Source: Triticum aestivum (taxonomy: Eukaryota; Streptophyta; Magnoliopsida; Poales; Poaceae). Taken from it: a stretch of DNA of 64,000 nucleotides. The stretch is from contig NC_057798.1 in assembly GCF_018294505.1 (NCBI RefSeq), positions 375,161,944 to 375,225,943 of the forward strand. The letters are read 5' to 3'. This document shows, piece by piece, positions 45,194 to 57,400 of the stretch. The notes below the pieces were generated by a model that saw only the letters and a list, made by a program, of their open reading frames with translations, did no database searches and had not been told where the DNA came from. The first letter of the stretch is position 1; the number at the start of each line of letters is the position of its first letter. A program made the translations under genes and the position numbers.

Positions 45194-48100
45194 TGTAGCA
45201 CCCCAGTAATCAAGCTACATTAATACCATGCTAATGGTGCCATGCAATCATTTTTATTATTGCTAGATCTCACTTTGATTCAAATGCAAATCAAATTCAA
45301 AATTCAAATTATAAGGGAAATAATAAAATTCTCAAACATGAAAACTAATATGTTCAAAATGTGGCAAATAATTCATATAATTATGGTGAAGAAACAAACA
45401 TTTTTAAAATTGTTTAGATGCCCTAAAATAAATAAAATAGGGGCTAAAATATTTATTTAATTTCCTGTTTAAAATTATAAAAATGCAAACTATTTTATTT
45501 AGATGTCAAACTTTTCAAGGCAGTGGCATATTTTACAACACTAATTTAGGTGCTATTATTTTATTTTATAAAACTAAAATAAAATAGAAAACAGTAAAAG
45601 AAAAATATAGATAAAAAAGAATAGAAAAGAAAAAAGGGAAACCCTCCCCTGGGCCTTGGCCCAGCCGGTTGGCGCGCCCCCTGCCTTCCTGTTCATGCGA
45701 CCGCGTCGCTGCAGGGAGGGGTCGTCCCCGACCACCTCGCTGGCGCCGATGGGGAGGGGATAAGGGCGCCCCCTCGGTCCCCTCGCCTCCCCCAACTCCA
45801 CTTCCCCCTCTCCACCTCGCTCCCCCCTCGCCAGATCCGCACGCCGCTCGCGCCTGAGGTCGCCGCCCGCATCGCCCCGCCCTGCCCTTGTCGTCGCCGC
45901 CTCACCGTCATCCCACTTACTCGCCGGCCTACACCGAACCTCGCCGCCCCTTGTTTCGACAACGATGGTGAAGCCCCATGCCCCTTCCCTTTCTCTCCGT
46001 CCCGGGGCCGTTCGTGCTCCCCCGCTCGGCCGCTCTCGCTCACTAGGCCCATACCACGGCCCTGGCTCACGCCCTCTGCGCCCCGTGCGCGCTCGCAGCC
46101 TCCGCAAGTGTACAATGCCCTAGTCTGGCCTTCCCCCGCTGCACTTGCCTACGCCCGCATCCGCCTCGCCCAGACCACGCCTCGCCCGCTGGAGCCGCCC
46201 GCCAGCGTGCGCGTCCGCCAAGCCGCTCGCTTGCACGCTGCTGCCGCCTTGCCGAGCGTGGCCGCGTCCCCTCGTCGCGTCTGGCCGCTCGTCGCTGGAC
46301 CATGCTCGCGTACTACCACCATCGCCACGCTCTGCCCTGGTCGGCCACCGCGCCGCGCCCTGCTCCTTGCTCCCTGCACGTCCTTCACCGCCCTCGGCTG
46401 CGCCGCGGCCACACCAACGTGGTCGCGTCGGCTCCTCCCCTCGCGAGGCCTTGGCCGCTGGTGCCCCTCCTGGTGCGTGCATCCTAGCCGCACCAGTGGT
46501 TGGGCCACCGACAGATGGGCCCGTCCCTGTTAAAATGTAAATAGAAATAAAAAAAGATTTCTAAAATAAAACTAAAAATTAATTAATTTATTTATTAAGT
46601 TAATTTAATTACCTAATTAACTAGCTAATTAGTCAATGTGTCTATGACAAGGGGGCCCCACCCCTGTTGACCAGTCAACTTTGACTGGTCAACTCGGACC
46701 CCCTGGACCCACTGTCAGCCCCTTGTACACTTATGTGTACACTTTGGAGTACACATAGAATTTTGCTCTTTTATTTTGAATTAAAAATAATTTCAAAAAA
46801 ATGTTTAAAACTTTGTAAATTCATATAAAATATTCCGTAACTCAGATGGAAATAATTTATATATGAAAGTTGCTTAGAAAAATGTGACGAATCCGAATAT
46901 GTCATCCGTTCATCTGTAATGTGCCTCTAGCATAGCGGACTTGGATCCGTACCCTCAATTCATCTGTTTGAAAAATGCCAAACTCTAGCAAAACATTCCC
47001 GGATGTTTCCCCCCTTCGCATGTATCGTGTAGCATTGCGTTAGGTCACCCCTAGAACTTTATATTGCCATGTCAGGCATCATGTTGCATATGTTTGCTTT
47101 ATATTTATTATTTCTTCCCCCTCTTCTCTCCAGTAGACACTGAGACTAACACCACCGCTACCCAGTACGACTACGGTGTCGATGACCCCTCCTTCTCGAT
47201 AGAGCTTCCAGGCAAGCAAAACTCCCTTGATCATTCCAATACCGCCTACTCTTTCCCTCTACTGCTTGCACTAGAGTAGTGATGACGTTACTATCATATC
47301 AGTTGATCCCATACTATTTCATAGCCTGTCCTTGTTGCTGCTGTTGTTGATACTTTACCTACTATCCTAAATGCTTAGTATAGGTTGCTAATTTACCATC
47401 AATGACCCTACATTTTGGTTCATCTGCCATGATATATTAGGTTCGTGATCCCTTTTGGGTGGTGATCACGGATATATACTATATACTACTATACCACTTA
47501 TGATACTTTCGGATGTGGGGGCTGAAAGGATAGGTGTTTCCATCCAGGTAGTGGTGGGTCTGGGTTCCCAATGGCCCCCGAGTGATTCTTGTGGCGAAGC
47601 GACATGGCAGGATGAGACCACCTAGGGGAGAGGTGGGCCTGGTCCCTGGTCGTCGTCCGTAGTTATTTCTTAATAACATGCTTAACGAGTTCGGATATTT
47701 GATCTGAGTTGGTCGTTGACCTATACAAACTAACTACCACGCATGAACATTTATGGACACTCGGCATCGTACTTTTCCTCCTGAAGCTTTTTAGACGTCA
47801 CAGTTGAGCACGCGCCCGGGTGGTCCGAGTAAGCACCTGTCTTGTATAAGGAGGTAGCCAGGACTGATCCCGATCGTCCTTGCAACATGCAAGAGTGCAA
47901 CGGGCGATGGGCCCAAGACCCCTGCGCACTTAGGATGTAGACTGGCATGCTAACCTCTCTAGAGAGCCTAGGTAGGGCTATGACGTGCTGATCTTTCGAG
48001 GTTGGGCATTACCGTGGAAAGTGTGTCCGGCCAGAGTAATCGAGCGTGTTGGGCAATGTGGTGCACCCCTGCAGGGAAGTTGATATATTCTAATAGATGT

Positions 48101-48891
48101 GTCCACGGTAACAGGACGACTTGGAGTTGTATTCTGACCTCTTACAACTAAAACCGAATACTTAATAAAACACACCCAGTTAAGTGACAAATACAACCCG
48201 ACGATGGCTCTCTTACAGGGTGACCAGGAGAGGATCTCCGGGTAGGATTTATGCTATACGATGATACTTTTTACTATACCAGCTACTCCCTTCTACTGCT
48301 TCAAGATGGAGGCTGTCAGAATCGTAGTCTTGGATAGGAGTAGCTTCTCCCCCCTTTATTATGGCAATCTGCAGTTTAGTCCACAAATACTACCCCTTTA
48401 TTGATACTGATGCATACGTAGTGTAGATCTGATGTAAGTCTTGCGAGTACTTTGGATGAGTACTCACAGTTTCTTTGCTACCTCTTTTCTCCCTATACCT
48501 GTTTGTTGCAATTAGTTGACAGAGGCCCGGAGCCAGCTGTCACCATCGACGACTACTACTACCCTGCTGGTGACTACTACTCATGGAGGCCGACGACAAC
48601 CAGGAGTAGATAGGAGGCTCCCAAGCAGGAGGCCTTGCCTTTTTGATCGTCGTTGCTTTGGTGCTAGCCCTCTTAAGGCAAACTTGTTTAACTTATGTCT
48701 GTACGCAGATATTGTTGCTTCTGCTAACTCATTTGTATTCGAGCCCTAGAGGCCCGTGGTTTGTAATATAAAGCTTGTATGACTTTAATTTGTGTCTAGA
48801 ATTGTGTTGTGATATCTTCCAGTGAGTCCCTGATGTTGATCATACACATTTGTGTGTATGATTAGTGTAAGATTGAATAGGGGGCGTCACA
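45194..48891 (+). repeat. Chromovirus A 3' LTR (3698 bp)
   Basis: The LTR starts TGTAGCACCCCAGTAATC after a purine-rich GTAGTGGAGGAC and ends GGGGGCGTCACA. It has an AT-rich beginning, a strongly GC-rich part (45650-46530) with overlapping spurious frames on both strands, and a long U5-like region. The matching 5' LTR is absent from the window, so the end is set by the TG...CA borders and by the start of Gypsy C sequence at 48892. Confidence 0.75.
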
Positions 48892-49691
48892 TTGCTATAT
48901 AGTGCCTCGAATAGGGAGAAATTCAGAGGCCAGTGGTGGGTGGTGTTATACCACAATTTCATCGTTAGAAGCCACTTGCGCCATTGCCATGGTGTGTCAT
49001 GGACGGAGCTTCGTAGGTACATCTCGAGGCACTTTTTGAGGCGCTCACAGTAACCATCAGTTTGGGGATGGTACGAGGTGAAGTAATGCAGTTTGTTGCC
49101 CATCACAGTCAGGAGCTATATCTTGTGAAGATCTTGCATGGTTGGAGGCGACCTGGGTGGCGTTGAACAGATGGAGGAGAGGGACAAAGTGGGTGTACTT
49201 TGTGAGTCGATCCACCACCCCTATTATTGTGTCGTAGCCATACTTCATCAAGTCCTCGGCAAAATACATCATGAGGCTGTGCCCTGGCTCCGAGGGTGCT
49301 GGGAGTGGTTGAAGCTTGCCCATTGGTTCCCAATTTTTCATGCATGGCATGCTAACAGACATCACACTGTCTGATAAGATCTTTTACCGCTTGTTTCAGA
49401 ATCAGCTAGGCGCATAGCTTCTTGACGTGTTGATAGGTGTCAATGGCACTAGAGTGGCCGACCATGATGCTCTCATGTAGGGCACTGAACAATTTTGTCT
49501 AAAGGGTTGTGCTGGTGTCGATCTAGAGGCGACCGTTTAGGCGGTTCACCCCCTGCTATAGAGAGTGAACTTGTGCATTAGGACTAGTAAGTACAAGTTG
49601 TGTCAATAATTCCCGAGCGTCCACATTAGTCTCATGGGAGTTTGCATCATCCTGAAGCCACTTCGGTGGACATATGGAGAGGATGTCGACA
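48892..49691 (-). pseudogene. Gypsy C pol, integrase part
   Basis: On the minus strand the integrase zinc domain (about 49620-49350) has the His pair in SIMVGHSSAIDTYQHV and the Cys pair CDVC, with stops. The core follows: YDTIIGVVDRLTKYTHFVPL (49365-49057) and YHPQTDGYCERLKKCLEMYL with the catalytic Glu, then LWYNTTHHWPLNFSLFEALY. It is cut at 48892 by the chromovirus A LTR. It is the downstream half of the pol begun at 64000-62458. Confidence 0.8.
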
Positions 49692-52600
49692 TGTGACAGT
49701 CTGGTTTTTGCCTTCTTTTCTTTGCCTGGTTTTCAGTTGAGTTGGTTTTGAATTTGGAGTTTTTGAATCACTTCATTTGGACTTAACCACTTGGGTACTC
49801 CTTGACTTTCACCCAAGTGCTCCCTCTCCTCCTCAAAACCATCATTTCACCTCTGGATCAACTCAAAATATTGCTTGGAATATTTTTCTTAAATGAAAAA
49901 TATTCATTTTGCCCTCCAAAACCCTAGTTAGCCCTTTGTGCTCCATAGCAACCCTAATTTTTCTTGCCCCAAAAATCCTGAGAAAAATCCCAATTATTCT
50001 TTGGACCCTAGGGCACCTTTCTGAGCAAAAATATTTCACCACCCTTTGGAATATTTTGGCTACAGAAAATAAATTCATTTCTGGACAGAAATGGTAGTTT
50101 CTACAGCAACTACCATTTTACTAGCTCCATTGTAGCTGGTTTTTCTTGTGCCTATTTACCTTAGTAAGTGTAAGCAAACCTCCAAAGCTCAGCCCTTAAC
50201 TCCCAGTGGTTTGACCACAGTAAACCTCCAAAGTTACTGTCCAGAAACTTGCTGCAGTACAAATCCATTTCTACTGCACCTGGATCCAAGCCAAACAGTG
50301 GTAACACTTCAAACTACCAAGGACTACACGCCAGACATCAAGTTAGCGCTTAGGGTGGCCTGATGTCACGGTTCACGCGGTGACCGCGTTCGTCCGGGCG
50401 TGCTGGCATGCAAAACACGCGCTCTGCGTGCCGCCTAGCGCTCTGTTGAGCGCGTGCTCGCTGCCCAGCCTGCCCGAGCATGCCAAGCGTCGCCACCATC
50501 CCCGTCTCCATCCCCTTAACTCCCCCTAGAACTCGCCGACGCCGGAGCTCGGCACAGCGGGCACGGGCACGGTCCGGCCAACGACACAGTGCGCGGTGCA
50601 CTGTGCTCGTCGTCTTCTCCCTCGTCCCTGTGCTCGTCCGCGCCCGCCAATAGTTCCCGCGTGACCTCCATCGTCTTCCTCCTCTATCGCTGGCGCCGTT
50701 CATCACCGGGCACCATGGACAGGTGTCCTCCAGCAGAGCCCGAACCCTCCTCACCGCCTTCTTATAAATGCCGCCACCCCCAGCCTCTTTGAGCACCCGC
50801 AGCTACTCCCACACCCTCCACAAACTTGTAGAAGCCGCAGCCCGGCCGGGCAGGCCGCGGCCGTCCCCAAGCTCGAGCTTGCCGGCGATCCCCTTCGGTT
50901 CGTCCCCACAGCTCCAGCCCCTCCCTGGCCAGGGTGACCCTGCCACGGCCTCTGCCACTCTTCGGTGAGGGTGTTCCACCCCGTTGGAGCCCCCGGAGCC
51001 GCCCCGAGCCGCCATCGTCTTCGTCTCCGGCGACTGCTGCCCTCTGCCTCCACTAGAGAGGCCGTTTTCGACATCACCCGGTCACCTCTAGCCATGCTAC
51101 GGGTACGGGCAGGTGCGCCATCTTCTTCTCCTTCGATTCCCCCCTCTTGTTTGACCCCAAGAACCCTCGTTGCTGGCGTATGCTCCGGTGAAGCTCCTCC
51201 TCCCTCTGTTTCCTTCTCCCCCTCCTCTGGCCTGACAAGCGGGGCCCGCTAGTCAGCCACTCAGTATGCGCGCGAAGCGGTATGAGTGGTGGCGCCCCGG
51301 GCGTTTACGCCTTGGACTTCACCCCTCCAGTATGTTTTCTTTTTAAATCAAATTCATTTAAATCCAGGAAACTTCAAACAACCATAACTTTTTATCTATA
51401 AGTCCAAATGCATTGATTCTTTTTGCATTGTGTTCTTTGTCCAAAAATCTAACAACACATAAAAGATGGGATTATTCCTTGGTTTCTTGATGTTTTCTTT
51501 TTGTGGTTTTATTTATTTTCAGAAGAGCAAGCTTGTCTTGAGGATCACTAGGAGATTTGTGAACCTCATCAGCACTAAGGCAAGCCACAACAACATTTTC
51601 ATAGTACCACTTGAATATTTGTGTTTTCCTACTTGAACTTATGATTATTCATGCATTTAAATAATTATTATGAGAAGTATATTCTGTTAAATGCTTGCCA
51701 TGTTAGATATGCTTGATTTACAGAAAGTTTGGAATGAATCTGGCTGATAATCTAACAAGAACTTAGATATGAGTAATGATATAATGATATGGCCATGGAG
51801 GTTAATAATTAGTTTAATTATTATTCTTGCATGATGAAAAATGATGAGATTGCTAGAAATGGTTCTGGTTTAAGTGAGGTTTGATCTTAACCAGAGAAGT
51901 ATCTTGAGTTGGTGATGGCTCCGTGGGAGCGTAGTTGAAGTGGTTATTTTCTTGGTTATTTGATGCATATGTTAGTGATGCATATCATTGCATTATGACA
52001 CCGGTTACTTTCACTTTAAGTTGAACCTGATAAATAACTCAACTTGAATATGTTGTTGACCGGGTCATGGTGCCGCTGAAACGAGTTTTTCCCAGTGCAA
52101 CCACATTTGCCGGTATGGGACGGCCTTAATGCGTTTCATTGTCGTGCCTCTGGTCGGTGCCTCCATCTAGGGAAGGTTATGGGCGTGCTGTACCGTGGCC
52201 CGGTAAGCAGGCATAACAATGTGTGCCAGTTGATGAGTTAAGTGTTTGGGTCCCATAGTGGATCGTTGCCATGACGGTGGTTTGAGGTGCCTTGAGGTAG
52301 ACACAGGGCCACCCAGGACTAGCCCGATGGGGATTGAGTCAGAGTGGCCGGGAGAGTGTCATGACAATGAAGTGGTTTTGCCAGAATGCCGTTGGTCCAC
52401 CCGAATGGGAGGGCGAGACCATGGGTTCCGTAGTGTGGGTACAGTGCGCTACCTCTGCAGAGTGTATTAATCTATCGATAGCCGAGTCCATGGTTACGGA
52501 CACGCTCGAAAGTAGGGTACACCATGGGTCAACACTTAATAAATTTGCACACTAAGACTTGCACTAAGGTAATGGCAGTGAGGCCATCATGTTGAGGTTG

Positions 52601-53199
52601 AGACCAATTGTTGGTCAGGGTTGTGATCGCCATAAGGATTACGAGATTGTCATTGAAGTTCTTCATGTTTGTGGTCCGGAAATGATTACGTTCGGTAAGC
52701 CAGTCCATGGGACGAGTACCACTTGAGCATATTCACAGCATGTTGGATATATATTGTTGCATTGTATTTAATTGGTTAAGTATCATGATATTGTTTGTCA
52801 TTATGTTTATGATTGTTGTGAGCTTGCAAGTACATTCAATGTACTGACCTGGCGTGTCATGCCAGATTTCAGGAAAGTCTCATTGGAAAGGAGAGCTGTC
52901 CGAGTCTAGATCGTGTCCACATTGGTGTCCCTGTGCTATGGAGTCCCGCTACGACGTTATTCCACTGGCGCGTAGTTGTCATGATCGAGGCCCCTTTATG
53001 TTTACTAAATAATGTACATATTGTTCAGCCGCATCGTGTGTGCCGCTTGGCCTCGCTAACTGTTATAATATGAACTATGCTCCGCTAGCATGAATAAAGC
53101 GGTTGTTTTTCTGTACCAAGTTGTTGTGTGTTGCCAGAAGACAAGGTCTCTGGGCTGGCAATGCAGGGTAAACCGGTCGCTCTGAGCCGGGGTGCCACA
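49692..53199 (+). repeat. Chromovirus B 5' LTR (3508 bp)
   Basis: The LTR starts TGTGACAGTCTGG and ends GGGGTGCCACA. A TATA-like CTTATAAATG lies at 50761-50770 behind a GC-rich promoter-like region. It lacks about 31 bp found in the 3' LTR at 60709-60739. Open frames at 50350-51250 are on both strands and are recurrent in the 3' LTR, so they are not genes. Confidence 0.95.
50761..50770 (+). promoter_or_regulatory. TATA-like box of chromovirus B LTR
   Basis: CTTATAAATG stands in a GC-rich region; the 3' LTR has CCTATAAATG at 59987-59996. The position is about 1.07 kb into the LTR. Confidence 0.55.
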
Positions 53200-53204
53200 A
53201 TGCT

Positions 53205-53217
53205 TGGTATCAGAGTC
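53205..53217 (+). other. Chromovirus B primer binding site, tRNA-iMet
   Basis: TGGTATCAGAGTC starts five bases after the 5' LTR; TGGTATCAGAGC is the standard site complementary to initiator tRNA-Met. Confidence 0.85.
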
Positions 53218-53370
53218 GCGCTGACTATAGGCTACGCTAGACTATGCCGAGTTAATTGGACGTTAGATACAAGTTGTAGTTGAGTGCCGGTAGCCTATTG
53301 TAGCTGGTTGTTGCATTGCATGCACTGATTTTTATTTGTATGCTAACATGCTAATGGTTGTGAGTGTAGA

Positions 53371-54181
53371 TGGCTCCGGTGTTGTATCCGTGCCAGTTGC
53401 AGCTGATGCCGTACACGTAGCCGCATCTCCTTCGTAACGTGTGTCGTCGGTTGTACCCTCACGGTGACGATCCAGTCTATCATGAGTACTGGGAGCGTCT
53501 AGCTGACTCGGTGTATGAGTATCATGCCGTGGTTACTCTGCGCACCAGTTTCAATTCCAGCACTTACACTCGTACTTCTCGAAGCGGCTATGCTTCTACC
53601 GCTTCTCAGGCTATCCAGTTTGCTACATTCGAGGTACTCGTTGAGCTCCGTTACAACGAGGTCCAGTTGCAGAACCACCCAGGTTTCCACTCCTATCCTT
53701 CTCTCCACAATAATGGTCGTTTCTGTTTCCCTGTCATCGATCCGGAGTCTGATAGTGTAGCTAGCCACCTTTCTCACTATATCACTGCTAGCTATCTTCT
53801 GATCTACGAGTTGGCTCGTGAGCTGAGTCGTGCCCGTACTGCTTTAGCCTCTGCTTTAGTTTCTGCTAGCTCAGCCACTACTCCACCATCTGTAGGATTT
53901 ACTCCCTATATTCCTGCCAGTTCTAGATCCCCTGTTTCCCCAGTTACTCCTCTGAGTAGTTGGGCACCGCGACTGTGAGTTTGCTTAGTGCTCCTGCTGA
54001 GTGGGTTTCACTCCTCGCCACTCCTGTAGCCCCGATGATTCACCCTCCACCTGCCCCGGAGGGAGAGCCCTCGAGGCAGCATCATCATGTCCCTTTTAAC
54101 CCGGAGGTCTCAGTTAACCCTGTCAGTTCAGGATCCGAGTCCGCTTTAGGAGAGGACACCGCAGCACCAGCCGAGCAGTAG
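53371..54181 (+). pseudogene. Extra ORF between primer site and gag, unknown function
   Basis: An open stretch begins near ATG 53371 (MAPVLYPCQLQL), meets a TAG at 53419 and is shifted. It is then open for 179 codons (about 53439-53978) and, after another one-base shift near 53965, to 54181. The total would be about 270 residues. The middle part contains YPHGDDPVYHEYWERLADSV, tyrosine-rich and aromatic segments and a helical stretch LLIYELARELSRARTAL. The C-terminal third is Pro/Ser/Ala-rich and looks disordered. No zinc knuckle, membrane segment or enzyme motif is seen. It lies in front of gag, an unusual place for a plant Gypsy extra ORF; most known extra ORFs follow pol or run antisense. 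Confidence 0.5.
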
Positions 54182-54451
54182 AGCTTCCGAGTATTCGTAG
54201 TCATTAGGATGGAGTATGGATGTAGTCGTATGAGTCATGATGTTTCGTTTCATGTATGAGGGTAGTTGGACCTGGCATGTTGTTATCTTTCATGTATGAG
54301 TCTATGTATAATTATGTTGGAACTTTATTTTATTCGCCGTATTTTCTTCGCCATTTCTGTTTTACTCGGATTTTGTTGCTGGTTTGTCCCTAGTTTATTT
54401 TGAATGCTTCTCATCTCGGTTGCATTGCCTTGGGAAAATAATCACATTAGG
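54182..54451 (+). other. Spacer between extra ORF and gag
   Basis: The 270 bp are non-coding and T-rich. The gag frame is open from 54404, but the second Met at 54452 (MTRGGCSSNVREG) is the more likely start because the first 16 residues do not look like Gag. Confidence 0.5.
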
Positions 54452-57400
54452 ATGACGCGGGGAGGCTGTAGTAGCAACGTTCGCGAGGGTTCTCCTGTTC
54501 GTCGTTCCGCACGACAGGCAGGACACTCACCCGAGCCGTACGTTCCACCACCGCCTCCACCGCCAAATCCGCCCTCCACCGAGCAAATTATGCGTATGTT
54601 TGAGGAAAGACGAAATAATGATCTGGTGGAAATATTCAGAAGTATTCAAGCTGTGGTTGGACAGAATGGAAATCAGCCCGGTCACCACTCCAAGCTATCT
54701 GATTTTCAAAGGACTAAGCCTCCTAGTTTCAGTCAGGCCATTGATCCCTTGGATGCAGATGATTGGTTGAGAACTATGGAAAAGAAGCTTGAGGTTGCTC
54801 GAACTGATGAAGGGGATAAAGTTCCATTTGTAACACATTATCTTGAAGGCGCTGCTGCCATATGGTGGGAAAATGAAAAAGCCATGTGGACTGCTGATGA
54901 AGAAATTACCTGGTCAAGATTAAAGGAACGATTCCGGAAATATCACATCCCTACAGGAATTATGAAGACTAAGCAACATGAATTTCTCGCGCTCCTCCAA
55001 GGAAGCCAGTCTGTGGGAGAATATTTGCAGAAATTCAATCATCTGTCACATTACTCTCAATATGACGTGGCCACTGAGGAAAGAAAGATGGACATGTTTC
55101 TTGGTGGGTTAAAACCGCAACTTCATTGTACTCTCAGTATGTTTGATATCCCAGACTTCCAAACCCTGGTGAACAAGGCTTTCATTGCTAAAAGGGAACA
55201 CAAGCTTACATCAGATACTAAGCATGTCAACAATGATCACAAGCGCAAGTCTGAGCCAGGAAAAGAAATGCAACCAGTGCATAAGGTTCATACCTGGAAG
55301 CTGACTCAGGTAGCATACAAGCCCAATGGGCAGAAAAATATTAACAAGACCACCACCCAAGTCAAGAATGACGTGCTCAACCCAGTTCTAGAGAATCGAC
55401 TACGCAGCAATTCCTGTTTCAATTGTGGGCAAATCGGACATTATGCCAAGCAGTGTCCCACGAACAATCGGACCAATGCTACATTCAAGCCACAAGTCCA
55501 TTATATGGAGGCATGCCCAGATCAGCATGACCTCATAGGATACATTCATCACATCTCCGCCGACGAAGCCCAAGAGAACCCCGAAGTCATCATTGGTATG
55601 TTCCCTGTTAATAACATACCTGCAGTAATTTTATTTGACTCTGGGGCTTCCCACTCTTTCATTTCTCGGAGTTTTGTTGCCCAAAACAAATTTCCTTGTT
55701 TGCTTTTGGGCAAGAATATGCTGGTGCAAACCCCGGGATCTCTAATCAGAAGCAATATAGTCTGCCGTAATCTGGAAGTCAATATCAACGGAGTCTGTTT
55801 TCCAACTTCTTTGATACTTATTGAATCCGATAAGTTGGATGTTATCTTGGGTATGAATTGGCTGACTCAGTATCAAGTATGCATTAATTGTGCGACCTGA
55901 GAAGTCAACTTGACTGGCCAAGAGGGACAAACTACAAAATTTATTGCTCGTAGGAGCATACCCTCCAAGGAAATGGTCTTTACAGCAATGGCTGAAATGG
56001 AATTAATTCCGGTGGTCAGCGAGTTTCCTGATGTATTCCCAGAAGAACTGCCAGGCATGCCACCTGATCGAGAGCTTGAGTTTGCAATAGATCTTGTGCC
56101 CGGAACCACACCAATACACAAGAAGTATTATCGAATGCCGTCATCAGAATTAGTGGAGCTAAAGAAATAGCTTGATGAAATGCTCCAGAAAGGGTATATC
56201 CGCCCCAGCTCCTCACCATGGGGATCACCCGCTATTTTCGTGGACAAGAAAGATGGTAGCCTCCGCATGTGTGTGGATTACCGTCAGCTGAATGATGTCA
56301 CAATCAAAAACAAATACCCTCTGCCAAGAATTGATGATTTGTTTGACCAGCTCAGTGGGGCCAAGGTGTTCTCCAAGATTGATTTACGGACGGGATATTA
56401 TCAGCTCAAAATTAAAAAGGAGGATATTCCCAAGACCGCGTTCACCACTCGCTACGGTCTCTATGAATATACAGTTATGTCTTTTGGCCTCACCAACGCC
56501 CCTGCCTTCTTCATGCATATGATGAATAAAGTATTCATGGACTTCCTCGATAAGTTCGTGGTCGTCTTCATCGATGATATACTCATTTACTCAAGAAGTG
56601 AAGAAGAGCATAAGGAACACCTCCGAGCAGTGTTACAACGACTCCGTGAGCATCAGTTATACGCCAAATTCAGTAAATGTGAGTTTTGGCTCAAGCAAGT
56701 TGGATTCCTCGGGCATGTGCTATCCGCTGAAGGTATAGCCGTGGACCCAAGCAAGGTAAAGGATGTGCTCGACTGGTTGCAACCCGCAACCGTATCTTGG
56801 ATCCGGAGTTTTCTTGGATTAGCCGGATATTACCGTCGTTTCATTGAAGGGTTTTCCAAGATTGCTAAACCCATGACAGAGCTGCTCAAAAAGGATAAGA
56901 AGTTTGAATGGACTGAGGATTGTGAGAAAAGTTTCACCGAGTTAAAGAAACGACTGACAACTGCACCAGTATTAACACTCCCAGATATCTACCGCAGCTT
57001 TGATGTGTACTGCGACGCTTCCAGGCAAGGACTTGGATGCGTACTTATGCAAGATGGCAAGGTAGTAGCTTATGCCTCACGGCAGCTACAACCCCACGAG
57101 GGGAATTACCCCACTCATGATTTGGAAATGGCCGCGGTGGTTCATGCTCTAAAAATTTGGAGACACTATCTCATTGGGAAAAGGTGCCAAATTTTTACCG
57201 ATCACAAAAGCCTCAAATATATATTTACTTAGCCGGATTTAAATCTCCATCAACAAAGACGGCTTGAGTTGGTTAAGGATTATGACCTTGGAATAAATTA
57301 CCATCCGGGTTAGGCCAACGTGGTTGCCGATGCGCTCAGTCGAAAGCCCGTCAGTTTAAATGTCATATTGGAATCATTGCCTCCCGAACTTAAAGAAGAG

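Larger units (their letters stand above)
17953..48891 (+). mobile_element. Chromovirus A (Ty3/Gypsy), left-truncated, split by BARE/Angela
   Basis: The element survives as protease end and RT (17960-19001) and then, after the 23.9-kb insertion, RT end, RNase H, integrase, chromodomain and 3' LTR (42942-48891). Its own remaining length is about 7 kb; the 5' LTR, gag and the first part of protease are missing. The reading frame matches across the insertion once one CAAGG copy is discounted. The 3' LTR ends inside Gypsy C pol, so this element most likely inserted into Gypsy C; the five bases beyond it are TTGCT (48892-48896). Confidence 0.8.

Noticed and set aside
45574..46540. Several long overlapping open frames on both strands in a GC-rich stretch
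   Set aside because: They lie inside the chromovirus A LTR, are open only because of base composition, and give low-complexity Arg/Ala/Pro/Gly proteins.
50350..51252. Frames of up to 148 codons in chromovirus B 5' LTR, repeated at 59576-60469
   Set aside because: They recur in both LTRs with disrupting changes and overlap on both strands; regulatory or transcribed LTR sequence explains them.
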